Assembly (NCBI GenBank): GCA_951813075.1
Contig: OX638343.1
Span: 1,234,149 to 1,298,148, forward strand
DNA: 64,000 bases
Direction of reading: 5' to 3'
DNA from: Arenicellales bacterium
GTDB lineage: Bacteria; Pseudomonadota; Gammaproteobacteria; Arenicellales; JAJDZL01
Shown here: positions 17,688 to 27,852 of the stretch, piece by piece
Layout: each line of letters starts with the position of its first letter
How positions within the stretch are numbered: the stretch's first letter is position 1
Notes under the pieces: model-generated
Seen by the model: the letters and a program-made list of their open reading frames with translations, nothing else
Database searches by the model: none
What the model was told of the DNA's origin: nothing
Program-made: the position numbers and the translations under genes

Positions 17688-18520
17688 TTGACGCACTTCG
17701 CCGGGTAACCAAAGAGCCGACAGGCCTGTTCGGATTGGCACTGGTCACTATTATTGTCATTAGTGCCCTGCTGGCTGGAATTCTTGCTCCCTACGACCCA
17801 ATCGCTCTGAACATTCCGGATCGATTACAGCCACCGTCAGGAAGTCATCTGCTGGGTACCGACCAGTTGGGGCGCGATCTTTTTTCCCGAGTGCTGTACG
17901 GTGGGCAGATAGCACTGGGAGTGGCACTGGTCGCAATTGGTATAGCACTGTTTGGCGGCATCGTGTTAGGTATGTTGGCGGGATTTGGTCCGCGTTGGTT
18001 GGACAAGATTATTTTGCTGATTTTTGATACGGTCCGCTCGTTCCCAACCGTGATGTTCGCCTTGGCAACCGTGGCTCTTGTCGGCCCTTCACTTCAAACT
18101 GTCATTGCCGTCATCATCGTAACGACGATACCCGTCTACGGTCGCGTCGTACGAACCCAGACGCTTTCCATCAAATCCAACGAATTCATCAAAGCAGAAT
18201 TGGTGATGGGGGCGAAAACAACCCGAATTCTCGGGAGGCACGTACTACCAAACATCGTCGGACCGTTGATGATCCTGGCATCAATGGATATTCCCACCGT
18301 CATCGCACTGGAAGCGGGTTTGAGTTTCCTTGGAATGGGGGTAAAACCTCCGACCCCGTCTTGGGGGAGCATTCTAAACGATGGTTTTGGGCTGATACGC
18401 GTAACACCTTGGCCAATCATCGCCGGCAGCATTCCGTTGATTCTGATTACTCTCGGATTTACCTATCTTGGCGAATCGCTGAGAGACTACATCGATCCCA
18501 AATTGAGAAAGAACTTTTGA
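17684..18520 (+). CDS. dppC: Peptide-type ABC transporter permease (DppC-like)
   Basis: The 278-residue product carries the DppC/OppC hallmarks LLGTDQLGRDLFSRVLYGG and the EAA loop VMGAKTTRILGRHVLPN, followed by the AGLSFLGMGVKPPTPSWG segment. It is the second membrane subunit of the transporter. The ATG overlaps the dppB stop (ATGA), which indicates translational coupling. Confidence 0.9.
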   Translation: MIDALRRVTKEPTGLFGLALVTIIVISALLAGILAPYDPIALNIPDRLQPPSGSHLLGTDQLGRDLFSRVLYGGQIALGVALVAIGIALFGGIVLGMLAGFGPRWLDKIILLIFDTVRSFPTVMFALATVALVGPSLQTVIAVIIVTTIPVYGRVVRTQTLSIKSNEFIKAELVMGAKTTRILGRHVLPNIVGPLMILASMDIPTVIALEAGLSFLGMGVKPPTPSWGSILNDGFGLIRVTPWPIIAGSIPLILITLGFTYLGESLRDYIDPKLRKNF

Positions 18521-19485
18521 AAGACTCCGTTCTCACCATCCGAAACCTGTCAGTCGACTATCAAATCGAAGCCGGCCGGTTGCAAGCCCTGCGCCAAGTC
18601 AATATCGACGTAGAAAAAGGAGCGATTGTGGGGGTTGTTGGTGAAAGTGGTTGCGGAAAGTCGACATTGATCTCTTCGATCATCCGACTGCTCCCGCAAA
18701 ATGCAATCATCCGAGATGGAACGGTTGAATTTGAAGGCTCGAATCTACTTGATCTCAATGATGAAGAAATACGAGCAATGCGTGGAACCAAGATCAGCGT
18801 AGTGTTTCAGGATCCGATGACCAGTCTCAATCCCGTGTTATCCATTCAACAGCAGATGATGCATATACAGTATCGCGACCAAAATTCAAGAAGCGAAAAA
18901 CTCAATAAGTCGCTTGCCTTGCTGGAAAGCGTCGGGATTGCCGATCCGCGTACGCGAATTTCGCAGTTTCCACACGAGTATTCGGGCGGAATGCTACAGC
19001 GAATATCGATCGCTATGGCTTTGCAGGCGCAACCTTCACTACTGATCGCCGACGAACCTACTACGGCTCTCGACGCAACATTGGAAGTACAGATTATTCA
19101 TCTACTGAAGGATATTCAATCCAAAGTCGGCTGCTCGGTTCTGTTCATTTCACATCATCTGGGTGTGATTGCAGAGTTGTGCGACTCTGTTGTCGTCATG
19201 TATGCCGGAGAAGTCGTCGAGCACGGTACGGTTAGAGACGTATTCCATAACCCGGCTCACCCCTATACAAGAAAATTGCTTGAATGCGACCCCGCCGGCA
19301 TACAGACCAAAACCAGAATGTTGCCGGTTATTCCGGGTGAAATCCCGAACCTCGTCAATTTATCCGATGGCTGTATATTTCGAAGTCGCTGCCAATCCGC
19401 CTTGCCAATCTGCGAGATGCATGTACCGCGAAAACACGAAATAACTTCGACTCATTCGGCCAAATGCCATCAGTTGACAGCATGA
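18517..19485 (+). CDS. dppD: Peptide-type ABC transporter ATPase (DppD-like)
   Basis: The ATPase has Walker A GESGCGKST, the signature YSGGMLQR and Walker B LLIADEPTTALD, followed by the oligopeptide-transporter C-terminal extension with a cysteine pair (GCIFRSRC). Such extensions can hold an iron-sulfur cluster in this family. The start proposed is TTG at 18517, overlapping the dppC stop as TTGA; the longer frame from 18361 would lie inside dppC. It should energise import together with the DppF-like ATPase. Confidence 0.88.
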   Translation: MKDSVLTIRNLSVDYQIEAGRLQALRQVNIDVEKGAIVGVVGESGCGKSTLISSIIRLLPQNAIIRDGTVEFEGSNLLDLNDEEIRAMRGTKISVVFQDPMTSLNPVLSIQQQMMHIQYRDQNSRSEKLNKSLALLESVGIADPRTRISQFPHEYSGGMLQRISIAMALQAQPSLLIADEPTTALDATLEVQIIHLLKDIQSKVGCSVLFISHHLGVIAELCDSVVVMYAGEVVEHGTVRDVFHNPAHPYTRKLLECDPAGIQTKTRMLPVIPGEIPNLVNLSDGCIFRSRCQSALPICEMHVPRKHEITSTHSAKCHQLTA

Positions 19486-20456
19486 CGACTACACTGCGAG
19501 TCGAAAACGTGCGCGTTCAGTTTCGCGTCAAATCTGGCTTACGCTCTTGGTTGGACAAATCAACTGCCGCGAGTATCGATGCGGTTCGCGATGCCAGTTT
19601 TTCCCTGCAAAAAGGGGAAACATTGGCTTTGGTCGGAGAAAGTGGTGCTGGTAAATCGACTCTAGCACTGGCGATAACCGGACTCGAACGGATTGCAGAG
19701 GGTTCCATTCAGTTCGAAGGACGGGAAGTAGCGACGATGCAATCTCGCGAACTCAGGAAATATCGGCGCAATATCGGCTACATGTGGCAAAACGCGATCG
19801 GGTCGCTAAGTCCCAGAATGAATGTACGCTCGTTAATCACGGAACCCGTAAAGATACACAATGTGCCGAACATCGATCAACGTAGACTGAGCAACGAGCT
19901 TCTGAACCTCGTTGGCCTCTCAGAAGAGTTCGGGAACCGGTATCCGCATCAGTTAAGTGGCGGGCAAGCGCGCCGGGTCGGGGTCGCCCGCGCACTGGCA
20001 TTGAATCCGCAACTGATCGTGGCAGATGAGCCCACCGCAGGTTTGGACGTTTCTGTGCAGGGAGAGATTCTCAACTTGCTGAACCAATTACAGGACGAAC
20101 TGAAAATCAGCATGCTGGTCATTACACATAACCTCAATGTCGTACGGCATACGTCCGACAAAATCGCGATTATGTACCTGGGAAGAATCGTGGAACAAGG
20201 CGACACGGCAGAAATATTTTCCAAACCGCGCCATCCATACACTCTGGCCTTACTTTCAGCAAGCCCGAGTCCTGACCCAGACATGCAAGCCGAGAGAATT
20301 GAATTGAAAGGCGAAATCCCCAGCCCGCTCAATCGTCCACAAGGATGTGAGTTTCATACAAGATGTCCCTTCGTAAAAGATATCTGCACGAATACTCCGC
20401 CACCATTCAAGGTTTTAAGTAACAGCCAGGCGTTGAGTTGCCATTTTCCCAGGTGA
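19482..20456 (+). CDS. dppF: Peptide-type ABC transporter ATPase (DppF-like)
   Basis: The second ATPase subunit has Walker A GESGAGKST, signature LSGGQARR and Walker B LIVADEPTAGLD, plus the C-terminal GCEFHTRCPF extension of oligopeptide transporters. The ATG at 19482 overlaps the dppD stop as ATGA. An in-frame ATG six codons earlier is less likely. It completes a dppBCDF-like operon whose binding protein is at 10863-12464. Confidence 0.9.
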   Translation: MTTTLRVENVRVQFRVKSGLRSWLDKSTAASIDAVRDASFSLQKGETLALVGESGAGKSTLALAITGLERIAEGSIQFEGREVATMQSRELRKYRRNIGYMWQNAIGSLSPRMNVRSLITEPVKIHNVPNIDQRRLSNELLNLVGLSEEFGNRYPHQLSGGQARRVGVARALALNPQLIVADEPTAGLDVSVQGEILNLLNQLQDELKISMLVITHNLNVVRHTSDKIAIMYLGRIVEQGDTAEIFSKPRHPYTLALLSASPSPDPDMQAERIELKGEIPSPLNRPQGCEFHTRCPFVKDICTNTPPPFKVLSNSQALSCHFPR

Positions 20457-22495
20457 ACGATGATCCGAATTTTCCGATTGGGCAAAAATCAAGCATGAAT
20501 ATAAATGTTCAAGATACCTGGATTCCAATGTCAGACGGAGCCCGACTCGGCGCGCGAATCTGGAAGCCAGATCAAGATGAATTGAGAGCGCTGCCCGCAA
20601 TACTCGAATACATCCCCTATCGCAAGGATGACTTTACGGCACTCAGGGACTCCACAACAATCGCGTGGTTTGCCGAGCAAGGTTATGTAAGTGTGCGTGT
20701 TGATATGCGAGGAACTGGAAGTTCAGATGGAGTGTTGTATGACGAATATTCCGAGGTCGAGATCAATGATGGTCTGGAAGTTATTGATTGGCTTGCAAAA
20801 CAACCTTGGTGTGATGGAAACGTTGGTACGATCGGAATTTCTTGGGGCGGCGTGACAGGATTGCAGCTGGCCAGCCGCAATCCCGAAGCTTTGAAGACCG
20901 TTATCGCTGTCGGAGCAACCGAACATCGGTATTACGACGACGCTGGATACTATATGGGATGCATGATTGGTCAAACAATTGGTTGGGCTGCGATCATGTT
21001 CGGTTACAACACTCGACCACCGGATCCGGCATTGGTTGGTGATCAATGGCGGGACTTATGGCTCAAGCGCATCCGCACAGCACCGCACTATCTCATTCGT
21101 TGGCTGGAACACCAGCGTGAGGACAGTTACTGGTTGCGTGGTTCGGTGGGAATTGATTATTCAGCGGTAAAAGTTCCGATTTACGCTGTCAGCGGACACG
21201 CAGATTGCTGGCCGAACACTGTTAGCCGTCTTTTACAGAACTTGCAATGCGAGGTGCGCGGATTGCAAGGCGCGTGGTGTCATCGGTATCCACACTTAGG
21301 GATTCCAGGGCCACAAGTAGGATTTCTGCAAGACGCCAAGCGGTGGTTCGATCATTGGCTCAAAGGCGAGGACACTGGCATCACGCAAGAAGATCCGTAT
21401 CAGGTCTATTTGCAATACAGCGTTCGCCCGAAGAAGTTTTATGACTTTCGACCAGGAAGATGGGTAAGCGAGCCCGAATGGCCTTCCCCTTTCGTGAAGT
21501 GCGAGCGATTTTTTCTCGGAAATGGAAGAATTTCGACCACACCCTCAGAGGTAGCTGAATTTGAAATCAACTCGCCGCAAACGGTCGGATTGGAATCAGG
21601 CGAATATATGCCGTGGTTCGCCTTCGGAGTCGCTGATGAATTACCCGGCGACCAGCAAGTTGAAGATAAGGGCTCCCTCTGTTTTGATACTGACGAACTT
21701 GGGCAACCCTTAGAAATTCTGGGAAATCCAGAACTCGTCGTCGAATTGACTTGCGATAAACCCGGAGCATTGTTGGCGGTTCGTCTGTGTGACGTCTGGC
21801 CGGACGGCGCAAGTACACTCATCACTCGCGGATTGCTGAATCTTTGCTATAGAGACGCAAAGAACGAACCGCAAGACTTGATTCGCGGTGAGCGTTACAC
21901 CGTAAGAATAAATCTAAATCATACCGGTTATGTCGTTCCTGTCGGACACAAGCTACGTGTCGCTATTTCTACAAGTTATTGGCCTATGGCGTGGCCCACA
22001 CCACAACCAGCTACTGTCGTCATATTGGCAGGCAGCAGCCACTTGAATCTTCCGTTGCGGCAAATTGGTGCGCGTGAAAAGAGGTTGACCAGTTTTGAAG
22101 ATTCGGTTGTTCGTGACGAATTACCCACTACACAACTTCGAGAGTTTGAGCAAGAGCGCAAATTGGTGGAAAACCCTGAAACCCATGAGTCTCAACTCAA
22201 GATTTATGCCGATAACGGTAAAGTCAGATTTGGCGACAACGCGGTAGAAATGGGTTCGAGATGCTGGCAGACGTACACGATAAAATCCAATGATCCTCTA
22301 TCGGCACATGCAGAATACGAATGGGAGTGGGAATTCGGGCGGGGAGATGCCTGGCAGATAAAAACACTCACGCGTACCGAGCTTTACTCGGACGCGGAGA
22401 ACTTCTATCTTGAATCAGAGGTGACTGCCTGGGAACACGAGATTCAGATCTATAACAGAACCGAATCTCAGAGGTTCAAGAGGGACCATTTTTAG
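20453..22495 (+). CDS. CocE/NonD (peptidase S15-like) alpha/beta hydrolase, second copy
   Basis: This paralogue of the 14683-16695 product has the same architecture. The nucleophile is in IGISWGGVTG, the acid in SGHADCWPNT and the histidine in GAWCHRYPHLG, with a C-terminal jelly-roll domain containing KLRVAISTSYWPMAWPTP. It follows dppF with a GTGA overlap if the GTG at 20453 is the start. The ATG at 20495 gives a length before MSDGARL closer to that of typical homologues. Coupling to the transporter suggests that it hydrolyses the imported compound in the cytoplasm. The two copies are clearly diverged and may differ in specificity. Confidence 0.87.
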   Translation: MNDDPNFPIGQKSSMNINVQDTWIPMSDGARLGARIWKPDQDELRALPAILEYIPYRKDDFTALRDSTTIAWFAEQGYVSVRVDMRGTGSSDGVLYDEYSEVEINDGLEVIDWLAKQPWCDGNVGTIGISWGGVTGLQLASRNPEALKTVIAVGATEHRYYDDAGYYMGCMIGQTIGWAAIMFGYNTRPPDPALVGDQWRDLWLKRIRTAPHYLIRWLEHQREDSYWLRGSVGIDYSAVKVPIYAVSGHADCWPNTVSRLLQNLQCEVRGLQGAWCHRYPHLGIPGPQVGFLQDAKRWFDHWLKGEDTGITQEDPYQVYLQYSVRPKKFYDFRPGRWVSEPEWPSPFVKCERFFLGNGRISTTPSEVAEFEINSPQTVGLESGEYMPWFAFGVADELPGDQQVEDKGSLCFDTDELGQPLEILGNPELVVELTCDKPGALLAVRLCDVWPDGASTLITRGLLNLCYRDAKNEPQDLIRGERYTVRINLNHTGYVVPVGHKLRVAISTSYWPMAWPTPQPATVVILAGSSHLNLPLRQIGAREKRLTSFEDSVVRDELPTTQLREFEQERKLVENPETHESQLKIYADNGKVRFGDNAVEMGSRCWQTYTIKSNDPLSAHAEYEWEWEFGRGDAWQIKTLTRTELYSDAENFYLESEVTAWEHEIQIYNRTESQRFKRDHF

Positions 22496-22632
22496 CGAAC
22501 CAAGCCAACTTGCTACTTTAGACATAACAGCACGTCAATTCCCGCACAATGCTTTTCATGCATAAATTTGATATGCTTTCTGGGTACGCTAATTTCAATT
22601 GATAGAGCCAGACCTGCCAGGTAGTAACCGAC

Positions 22633-23715
22633 GTGGACGATCAACTTATTGCATTCGGCGAAAAATTAGGTGCAAAACCGAATTCAAAGAGAAAGGACAA
22701 ATTCGGTTTCACCCATCTGCACTGGGCAGTAATTGATAAAAATATCGTAGCTGTCGAACATCTACTGGGCAATGGAGCGGAAGCTCAAGTCGTCGCTTCA
22801 AACGTTTTTGGAAGATTTGAAAAACCTACGAGAACTTTCCGAGAGCGAATGAAGAGATTCGGAATCGGGTTCGACGACGCTAATTTTTGGGGTGTACGAG
22901 AACTGACCTCGCTACATATAGCCGCCAGTCTCGATTCGGTCGAAATCATGAAGCTTCTGTTTGAGCACGGTGCAATATTTGATTCAGCGGCGTACCCCGA
23001 TCTTAACCCGGTACACTGTGCACTATGCGCAGGTTCTGAGAGAGCCCTGCACGCACTGTTGCGTAATGGCTTTGATGTCGACGGAAAGGATAGGGAATCC
23101 CGGACAATGCTCCACTGGCTTGCTATGTATGAAGCCGACAGCCGGGTTGCCATATTCCTTGGCGGGCAGTTTTCGCGGTTCGGCATGAAATTGCAGAATC
23201 CAGTCAGAGCTGCACGCTCAATACTTGAACGAGGCGCCACGATCGGGATACAGGACGATGCTGGAAATACACCACTTCATCTAGCAGCTTCAACAGATAT
23301 GAATGAACTCGCAGAAGTTTTTCTTGACTACGGTGCTCGAGTCAATGCGCGTAATTTTTCCGGCGCGACACCGTTACATTTGGCGGCGTGGTTTAATTCT
23401 CTGGAAACCGCGGACCTCCTGCTGAAACGCGGAGCCCAAGTCGATTCCAAAGATTCAGCGAGCAATACGCCGCTGCATCTTGCGACGGCGGACGATGCCC
23501 AAGATACGCATGGTTCAATGATCCCCTACGGATCGTGCTGCGGCAGACGCGGGAAGAATGTTGTTATCAACCTCCTCGTCCAACGCGGTGCCGAAGTGGG
23601 CGTTGAAAATATTGAAGGTCACACACCACTTAGCATCGCGGAATCGAAGCGGATATCAAACGACACCTTTGAATTGTTGAACCAGTGGAGGGAATTGCGG
23701 GAACTGCCAAGTTGA
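22633..23715 (+). CDS. Ankyrin-repeat protein
   Basis: The 360-residue protein starts at GTG and contains about seven ankyrin-type repeats. The clearest are GFTHLHWAVIDKNIVAVEHLL, LTSLHIAASLDSVEIMKLLFEHGA, GNTPLHLAASTDMNELAEVFL and ATPLHLAAWFNSLETADLLLKRGA. Two insertions interrupt the array, around residues 55-85 and 170-195. No signal peptide, membrane helix or enzymatic domain is seen, so it is probably a protein-binding scaffold. It lies alone after the transporter operon and its partner is unknown. Confidence 0.85.
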   Translation: MDDQLIAFGEKLGAKPNSKRKDKFGFTHLHWAVIDKNIVAVEHLLGNGAEAQVVASNVFGRFEKPTRTFRERMKRFGIGFDDANFWGVRELTSLHIAASLDSVEIMKLLFEHGAIFDSAAYPDLNPVHCALCAGSERALHALLRNGFDVDGKDRESRTMLHWLAMYEADSRVAIFLGGQFSRFGMKLQNPVRAARSILERGATIGIQDDAGNTPLHLAASTDMNELAEVFLDYGARVNARNFSGATPLHLAAWFNSLETADLLLKRGAQVDSKDSASNTPLHLATADDAQDTHGSMIPYGSCCGRRGKNVVINLLVQRGAEVGVENIEGHTPLSIAESKRISNDTFELLNQWRELRELPS

Positions 23716-24181
23716 TACCTACGATATGCATTAGGTTCGCGAGTCACGACCTATTCATCAGCTAGCGACATTTGAGGTTCAAATAGCAATAAACCTGATA
23801 TAGCCTGATTTTCGATAAAGTCACGAAATAGTGGTACATATCGAATTCAATGGACTTTTCGAAACTTGCTGTCTCGGTCGACTCCCGCACTATTCAGGGT
23901 GCGTGGGCATGGCGTTTTCGAAATATGACCTACCTGAAAGAGAGCTGGTAATTCAGTAGCTTGTTCGGCTGCCAAATCAAGAAATCGAAGTGATTTAACG
24001 AACAATAAAACTAAAAGTGCCCTGAAACGGGAAATTCACCGACGCTTATTTTATTGATAATATTAATTAAATTTATTCGCTTGATCCGTCCGAACTCGAT
24101 TGTTCAAATGAGGAATTCTGGCTGATGTTACTATCAACCTGCGGCAATATCTGACTATCACTTTTAAACGCTGACTCCACT
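23716..24181. other. Spacer without recognised gene
   Basis: No gene or structured element is recognised. The sequence becomes AT-rich around 24045-24085, upstream of the hydratase-like gene, where its promoter probably lies. Confidence 0.4.
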
Positions 24182-24949
24182 ATGACGATCGAGTATTTTC
24201 GACTTGGGGAAACCAAGTTCAACAAATTCAAGCAAGCACTATCGCATCGTCAATTGCAAAACACTGACCTGCTCGTTGAAGGTGCTTACGACATTCAAGA
24301 TATAGTCAATTCGATTCGCAAGCAACGTGGCGACAAGCAGATCGGATACAAGGTAGGCTGTATTTCAGAAACCATCCAAAACAGTCTGGGAATCTATCAG
24401 CCGATTTTTGGAAGGTTGTATGCGTCTGAACGCTTCGACTCAGGCGTAACTCTCCCAATGAGTCGCTTTGATGGGTTGGCAATAGAAGGCGAATTAGCTG
24501 TGAAGCTTCGTTATTCCATTGCCGAACTAAAAGATCGAAAGTTTTATCTATGTGATTTCATCGAATCGGTTTTTCCGGTAATCGAACTCCATCACTATCC
24601 GGACGAAAAACCTCTGACTGCAGCAAGTATGATTTCACAAAACGCAATTCATGCAGGTTTCGTACAAAGCGATAAATTGGAAATACCTGAACAGTTACCT
24701 AATGAAGTGGCAATCAAGATAAATGATGTTGACGTCGCCCGCGTCAATGGAGCAATAATTCGGCGAACCATCTCTGACTCGCTGATTTGGTTGTCAAATA
24801 AACTTGAAACAGAGGAATTGTCAACCTGCTCGAACTTGACTATTTTGTGCGGCTCAGTGGCACCTCTTTTTCCGATTCGCAGCGCTTCGCACATTCAAGT
24901 CAATTCCGATTCCGGAGCATTTGTAGAGATAACTATTCGACTGAAATGA
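24182..24949 (+). CDS. 2-keto-4-pentenoate hydratase-like protein (FAH fold)
   Basis: The 255-residue product resembles MhpD/TesE-type hydratases: IGYKVGCIS near residue 55, the metal-binding pair in AIEGELAVKL, a further Glu in FPVIELHHY and the C-terminal LTILCGSVAPLFPI. These enzymes add water to 2-hydroxy-dienoates in aromatic-ring degradation, or decarboxylate related 2-oxo acids, using Mg2+. No other meta-cleavage pathway gene is nearby, so the substrate is open. It stands alone between two spacers. Confidence 0.75.
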   Translation: MTIEYFRLGETKFNKFKQALSHRQLQNTDLLVEGAYDIQDIVNSIRKQRGDKQIGYKVGCISETIQNSLGIYQPIFGRLYASERFDSGVTLPMSRFDGLAIEGELAVKLRYSIAELKDRKFYLCDFIESVFPVIELHHYPDEKPLTAASMISQNAIHAGFVQSDKLEIPEQLPNEVAIKINDVDVARVNGAIIRRTISDSLIWLSNKLETEELSTCSNLTILCGSVAPLFPIRSASHIQVNSDSGAFVEITIRLK

Positions 24950-25456
24950 TTGCAAATCAAACTTGATGTCAACGAGTTGTGTACGCGTAGTGCATTTCTC
25001 ACATTCAAAATTCTTGCGTTGGGATTACAGAGGATCCTGCTGGATCGTTTGATCCAATCTCGACCGAATTCACAACTTCTATTCAAGAACACACCTTACT
25101 TGGGATCATCTCAGGCATTGACAAGAGTGTGTATTACTTGCAGAGATTAATCAGTACTACGAAATAGCTGCCGTCAAATACTTAACCAGAGAATTGAAAC
25201 CATTGCTCGAGAAACTAATATCACGATCGATTCAGTAAAGCGACCGGAATCGCGAGCCCATTCATACTGTAGTTTGGCACATTGGTCGGCTCAGCGAAGT
25301 GGTCGTAGTTGGGATGACTGATCACAATTCAGTCGATAGAGTGTCATCAAATGCGATATGGGTTTTGATGTATGCGACGCATTCCGCGCTTGCCCATTTC
25401 CCCCGAGCTATCGTGAATCCACAGTCAGACTAATTTGGTGCAGTTGAATCTTGTCA
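24950..25456. other. Spacer without recognised gene
   Basis: Short open stretches exist, for example a plus-strand frame of about 60 codons ending in TAA near 25434, but none has a recognisable match or start. It may contain decayed sequence. Nothing can be named. Confidence 0.4.
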
Positions 25457-27745
25457 TCACTTTCTTCGATCGATCGCCAACAATAGCACTGGCAGTAACA
25501 GAAAGTCAGCAATTAAAGCGAATACTAACGTAAATGCGATCAAAAGCCCAAGTACCCAACTGCCCACATATCCAGACACTACAAATACCAAGAACCCCAA
25601 AGTCAGCACGACCGTTGTTGTGAACAACGCTTTACCAACGGAGCTGAATACATACTGCATTGATTCTTCCGGGGATTTGGATTCCTGACGTGCCCTTAGG
25701 TACCGACTGATAATGTGAATGGTATCGTCCACTATTATTCCGAATGCAACAATCGTCGCAACAGATGATGAAATTCCGATCACCCCTGATACATGTCCCC
25801 AAAGCCCAAACGCCATGGCTGGTGGCAGAAAATTCGGAATCAGGCTGATTAAACCGAATTTAATGCTCTTGAAGACAATAATCAATAAAAGTGAGATTAC
25901 AGCCATTGCGATAATCGTTCCGCTCAGCATGCTTTCGATGTTTCGCTTAGACAAATGGGCGAAAATCATAGTGATGCCCGAAACGGTGACATCCACATTT
26001 GGAATATTTGCTGAAGCCCAATCTTCAGCCTTATCGGCGAGTTCTCGATGAACTTTTGACGATGGATTGCCAATAATGACCGTCATTCGTGTCGAGGCTT
26101 TTGCGACATCCACTCGATGATTTAGATCGCGACCGAACGGCAAAGATAATTCGTATAGAAGCAGATATTGCGATGCTAAATCACGTTCTTCTGGAATTCG
26201 ATAGTATCCGGGATCATTCCCGTGAAGATTTTTATTCAGACGTTTCATGATGTCTGAAAATACTTCCACATGTTCAACTTCCGGCTGCTTTCGTAACCAT
26301 TCAGCATAAGACTCGATGTTCCGTAAATATTCCGGTTCGGTTACTCCATTTTCGATACCGGAGTCTAGTGTAATTTCCAGCATATCGATACCGGTAAGAT
26401 TCTGCGTGATGAAATCTGTATCTCGTCTGAACTCGTAACGTTCGTCAAAGAAATGAGCCCAGGCATCGGAAAGAATATTAAGTGGAATTCCAAACATGAG
26501 TACGATAATGATTGGTGCAATTACCAAGGCTAGTCGATTGCGATATGCGATGATAAAGGCTCCAATTTGATCAAATGTCAAACCTCTCTTAATACGTAAT
26601 TTCGATGCACGAATCGGAAGTACACACAGTAGTGCTGGCAATAGAGTTGTTGCAAAAATAAAGCCAAAAATTACTCCGAGCGCAGCGAAGTTACCGAGTG
26701 TGTGAAAAGGAGGTGAATCCGACGCATTCAAACTCAAAAATCCAATAACCGTTGTAATTGTCGTAAACGACATTGGATAGCAATTGTTTCTGAGTGATGT
26801 TTGAATTGCTTCAAGTTTGGGCAATTCTCGGCGCATGTTATTTAAGGATGTAGAAACGATATGGACCGAGTGCGCAACCGACATCGCCATCACGATGATA
26901 GGTACGACGGAATTGAGTGGATCGAAAACTGTTCTAATCCAGCCCGCAAAGCCCATGGTGGCCGCGGATGTGGCAAAAATTATGACAATAATCGCAAGCG
27001 TTCCGAGTATGGAGCGCAGAATCAACAGCGACGCAATGACAACCACGGCGAACGCAAAAGGAGCGAGCACTAAGAAATCATCTTCGGTTGCGACCGACAA
27101 TGTGTGGTTGAGGATGATATCTCCGGACTTGTAGAAGGCGATATTTGGATGGTCGGAACGCGCTTGGTCCAAAATCTCACTCAGCGACTCGGTGATTTCA
27201 ATGATGGCTTGATCTCGAACCTCTGGAAGAGTGAATGTAATAGCTATTCCTGCTACACTTCCATCACTAGAGATCAGACGATCGACGATCTCCGGCTCAT
27301 TGAGAGCGATTTCTTTAACTCTCGCTAATTCTTTTTCATCAAAATCGACAGCATCTTCGACCAGTGGCTCGACTATCAGATCATCATCAATGCCTTCGCT
27401 ATAGGAATAGTTAGTAACTGAGTCAACTCGATTCGAGTACGGTAGTTGCCAAGCCGCTAGAGTAAGCTCTTCAATCGCTGATAAGTTTTCACTCGTGAAA
27501 ATTTGTTGGTCATCCGGTGCTGCCGCAATCAAAACCGAACTAAAAGAGGAGAAGGTTTGTTCAAGCTTATCAAAATCAGCTACCTGCGGATTGTTCTCAC
27601 CAAACATCACGCGGTAGTCATCGGTAACGGTAATAAATTGTGCACCAGCACCCATTACCAATGCGAAAAGTACAGTAAAGACAATTACACGCCATGGATT
27701 GTACGTGACAAGCTCAGCGTAGCGAGCCAATACTTTTTGATTCAT
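25457..27745 (-). CDS. RND/MMPL-family exporter
   Basis: The 762-residue membrane protein has two repeats, each a membrane helix, a large extracytoplasmic loop and a bundle of helices. The N-terminal loop begins TVTDDYRVMFGENNPQVADF, typical of the RND superfamily MMPL branch. SVAHSVHIV in the first half and VDDTIHIISRYLRAR in the second occupy the positions of proton-relay segments. Such proteins export lipids, hopanoids or other hydrophobic compounds. It lies 107 bases after the MpaB/Lcp-like oxygenase gene on the same strand, suggesting joint expression. No membrane-fusion protein or outer-membrane factor is adjacent. Confidence 0.85.
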   Translation of the reverse strand: MNQKVLARYAELVTYNPWRVIVFTVLFALVMGAGAQFITVTDDYRVMFGENNPQVADFDKLEQTFSSFSSVLIAAAPDDQQIFTSENLSAIEELTLAAWQLPYSNRVDSVTNYSYSEGIDDDLIVEPLVEDAVDFDEKELARVKEIALNEPEIVDRLISSDGSVAGIAITFTLPEVRDQAIIEITESLSEILDQARSDHPNIAFYKSGDIILNHTLSVATEDDFLVLAPFAFAVVVIASLLILRSILGTLAIIVIIFATSAATMGFAGWIRTVFDPLNSVVPIIVMAMSVAHSVHIVSTSLNNMRRELPKLEAIQTSLRNNCYPMSFTTITTVIGFLSLNASDSPPFHTLGNFAALGVIFGFIFATTLLPALLCVLPIRASKLRIKRGLTFDQIGAFIIAYRNRLALVIAPIIIVLMFGIPLNILSDAWAHFFDERYEFRRDTDFITQNLTGIDMLEITLDSGIENGVTEPEYLRNIESYAEWLRKQPEVEHVEVFSDIMKRLNKNLHGNDPGYYRIPEERDLASQYLLLYELSLPFGRDLNHRVDVAKASTRMTVIIGNPSSKVHRELADKAEDWASANIPNVDVTVSGITMIFAHLSKRNIESMLSGTIIAMAVISLLLIIVFKSIKFGLISLIPNFLPPAMAFGLWGHVSGVIGISSSVATIVAFGIIVDDTIHIISRYLRARQESKSPEESMQYVFSSVGKALFTTTVVLTLGFLVFVVSGYVGSWVLGLLIAFTLVFALIADFLLLPVLLLAIDRRK

Positions 27746-27852
27746 AGTGCTCTTATCCGAACTCTACAGGATTTGACAAATTCCTTGGTATTCCCCTTCG
27801 GAATAAAGGGGTTGCAATCGATGATATTTCCGCTGAATGGTGCTGTGAGCAC

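Noticed and set aside
24950-25150. Open frame after the hydratase-like gene, possibly a small protein
   Set aside because: Composition and lack of similarity give no support, and the frame is broken downstream.
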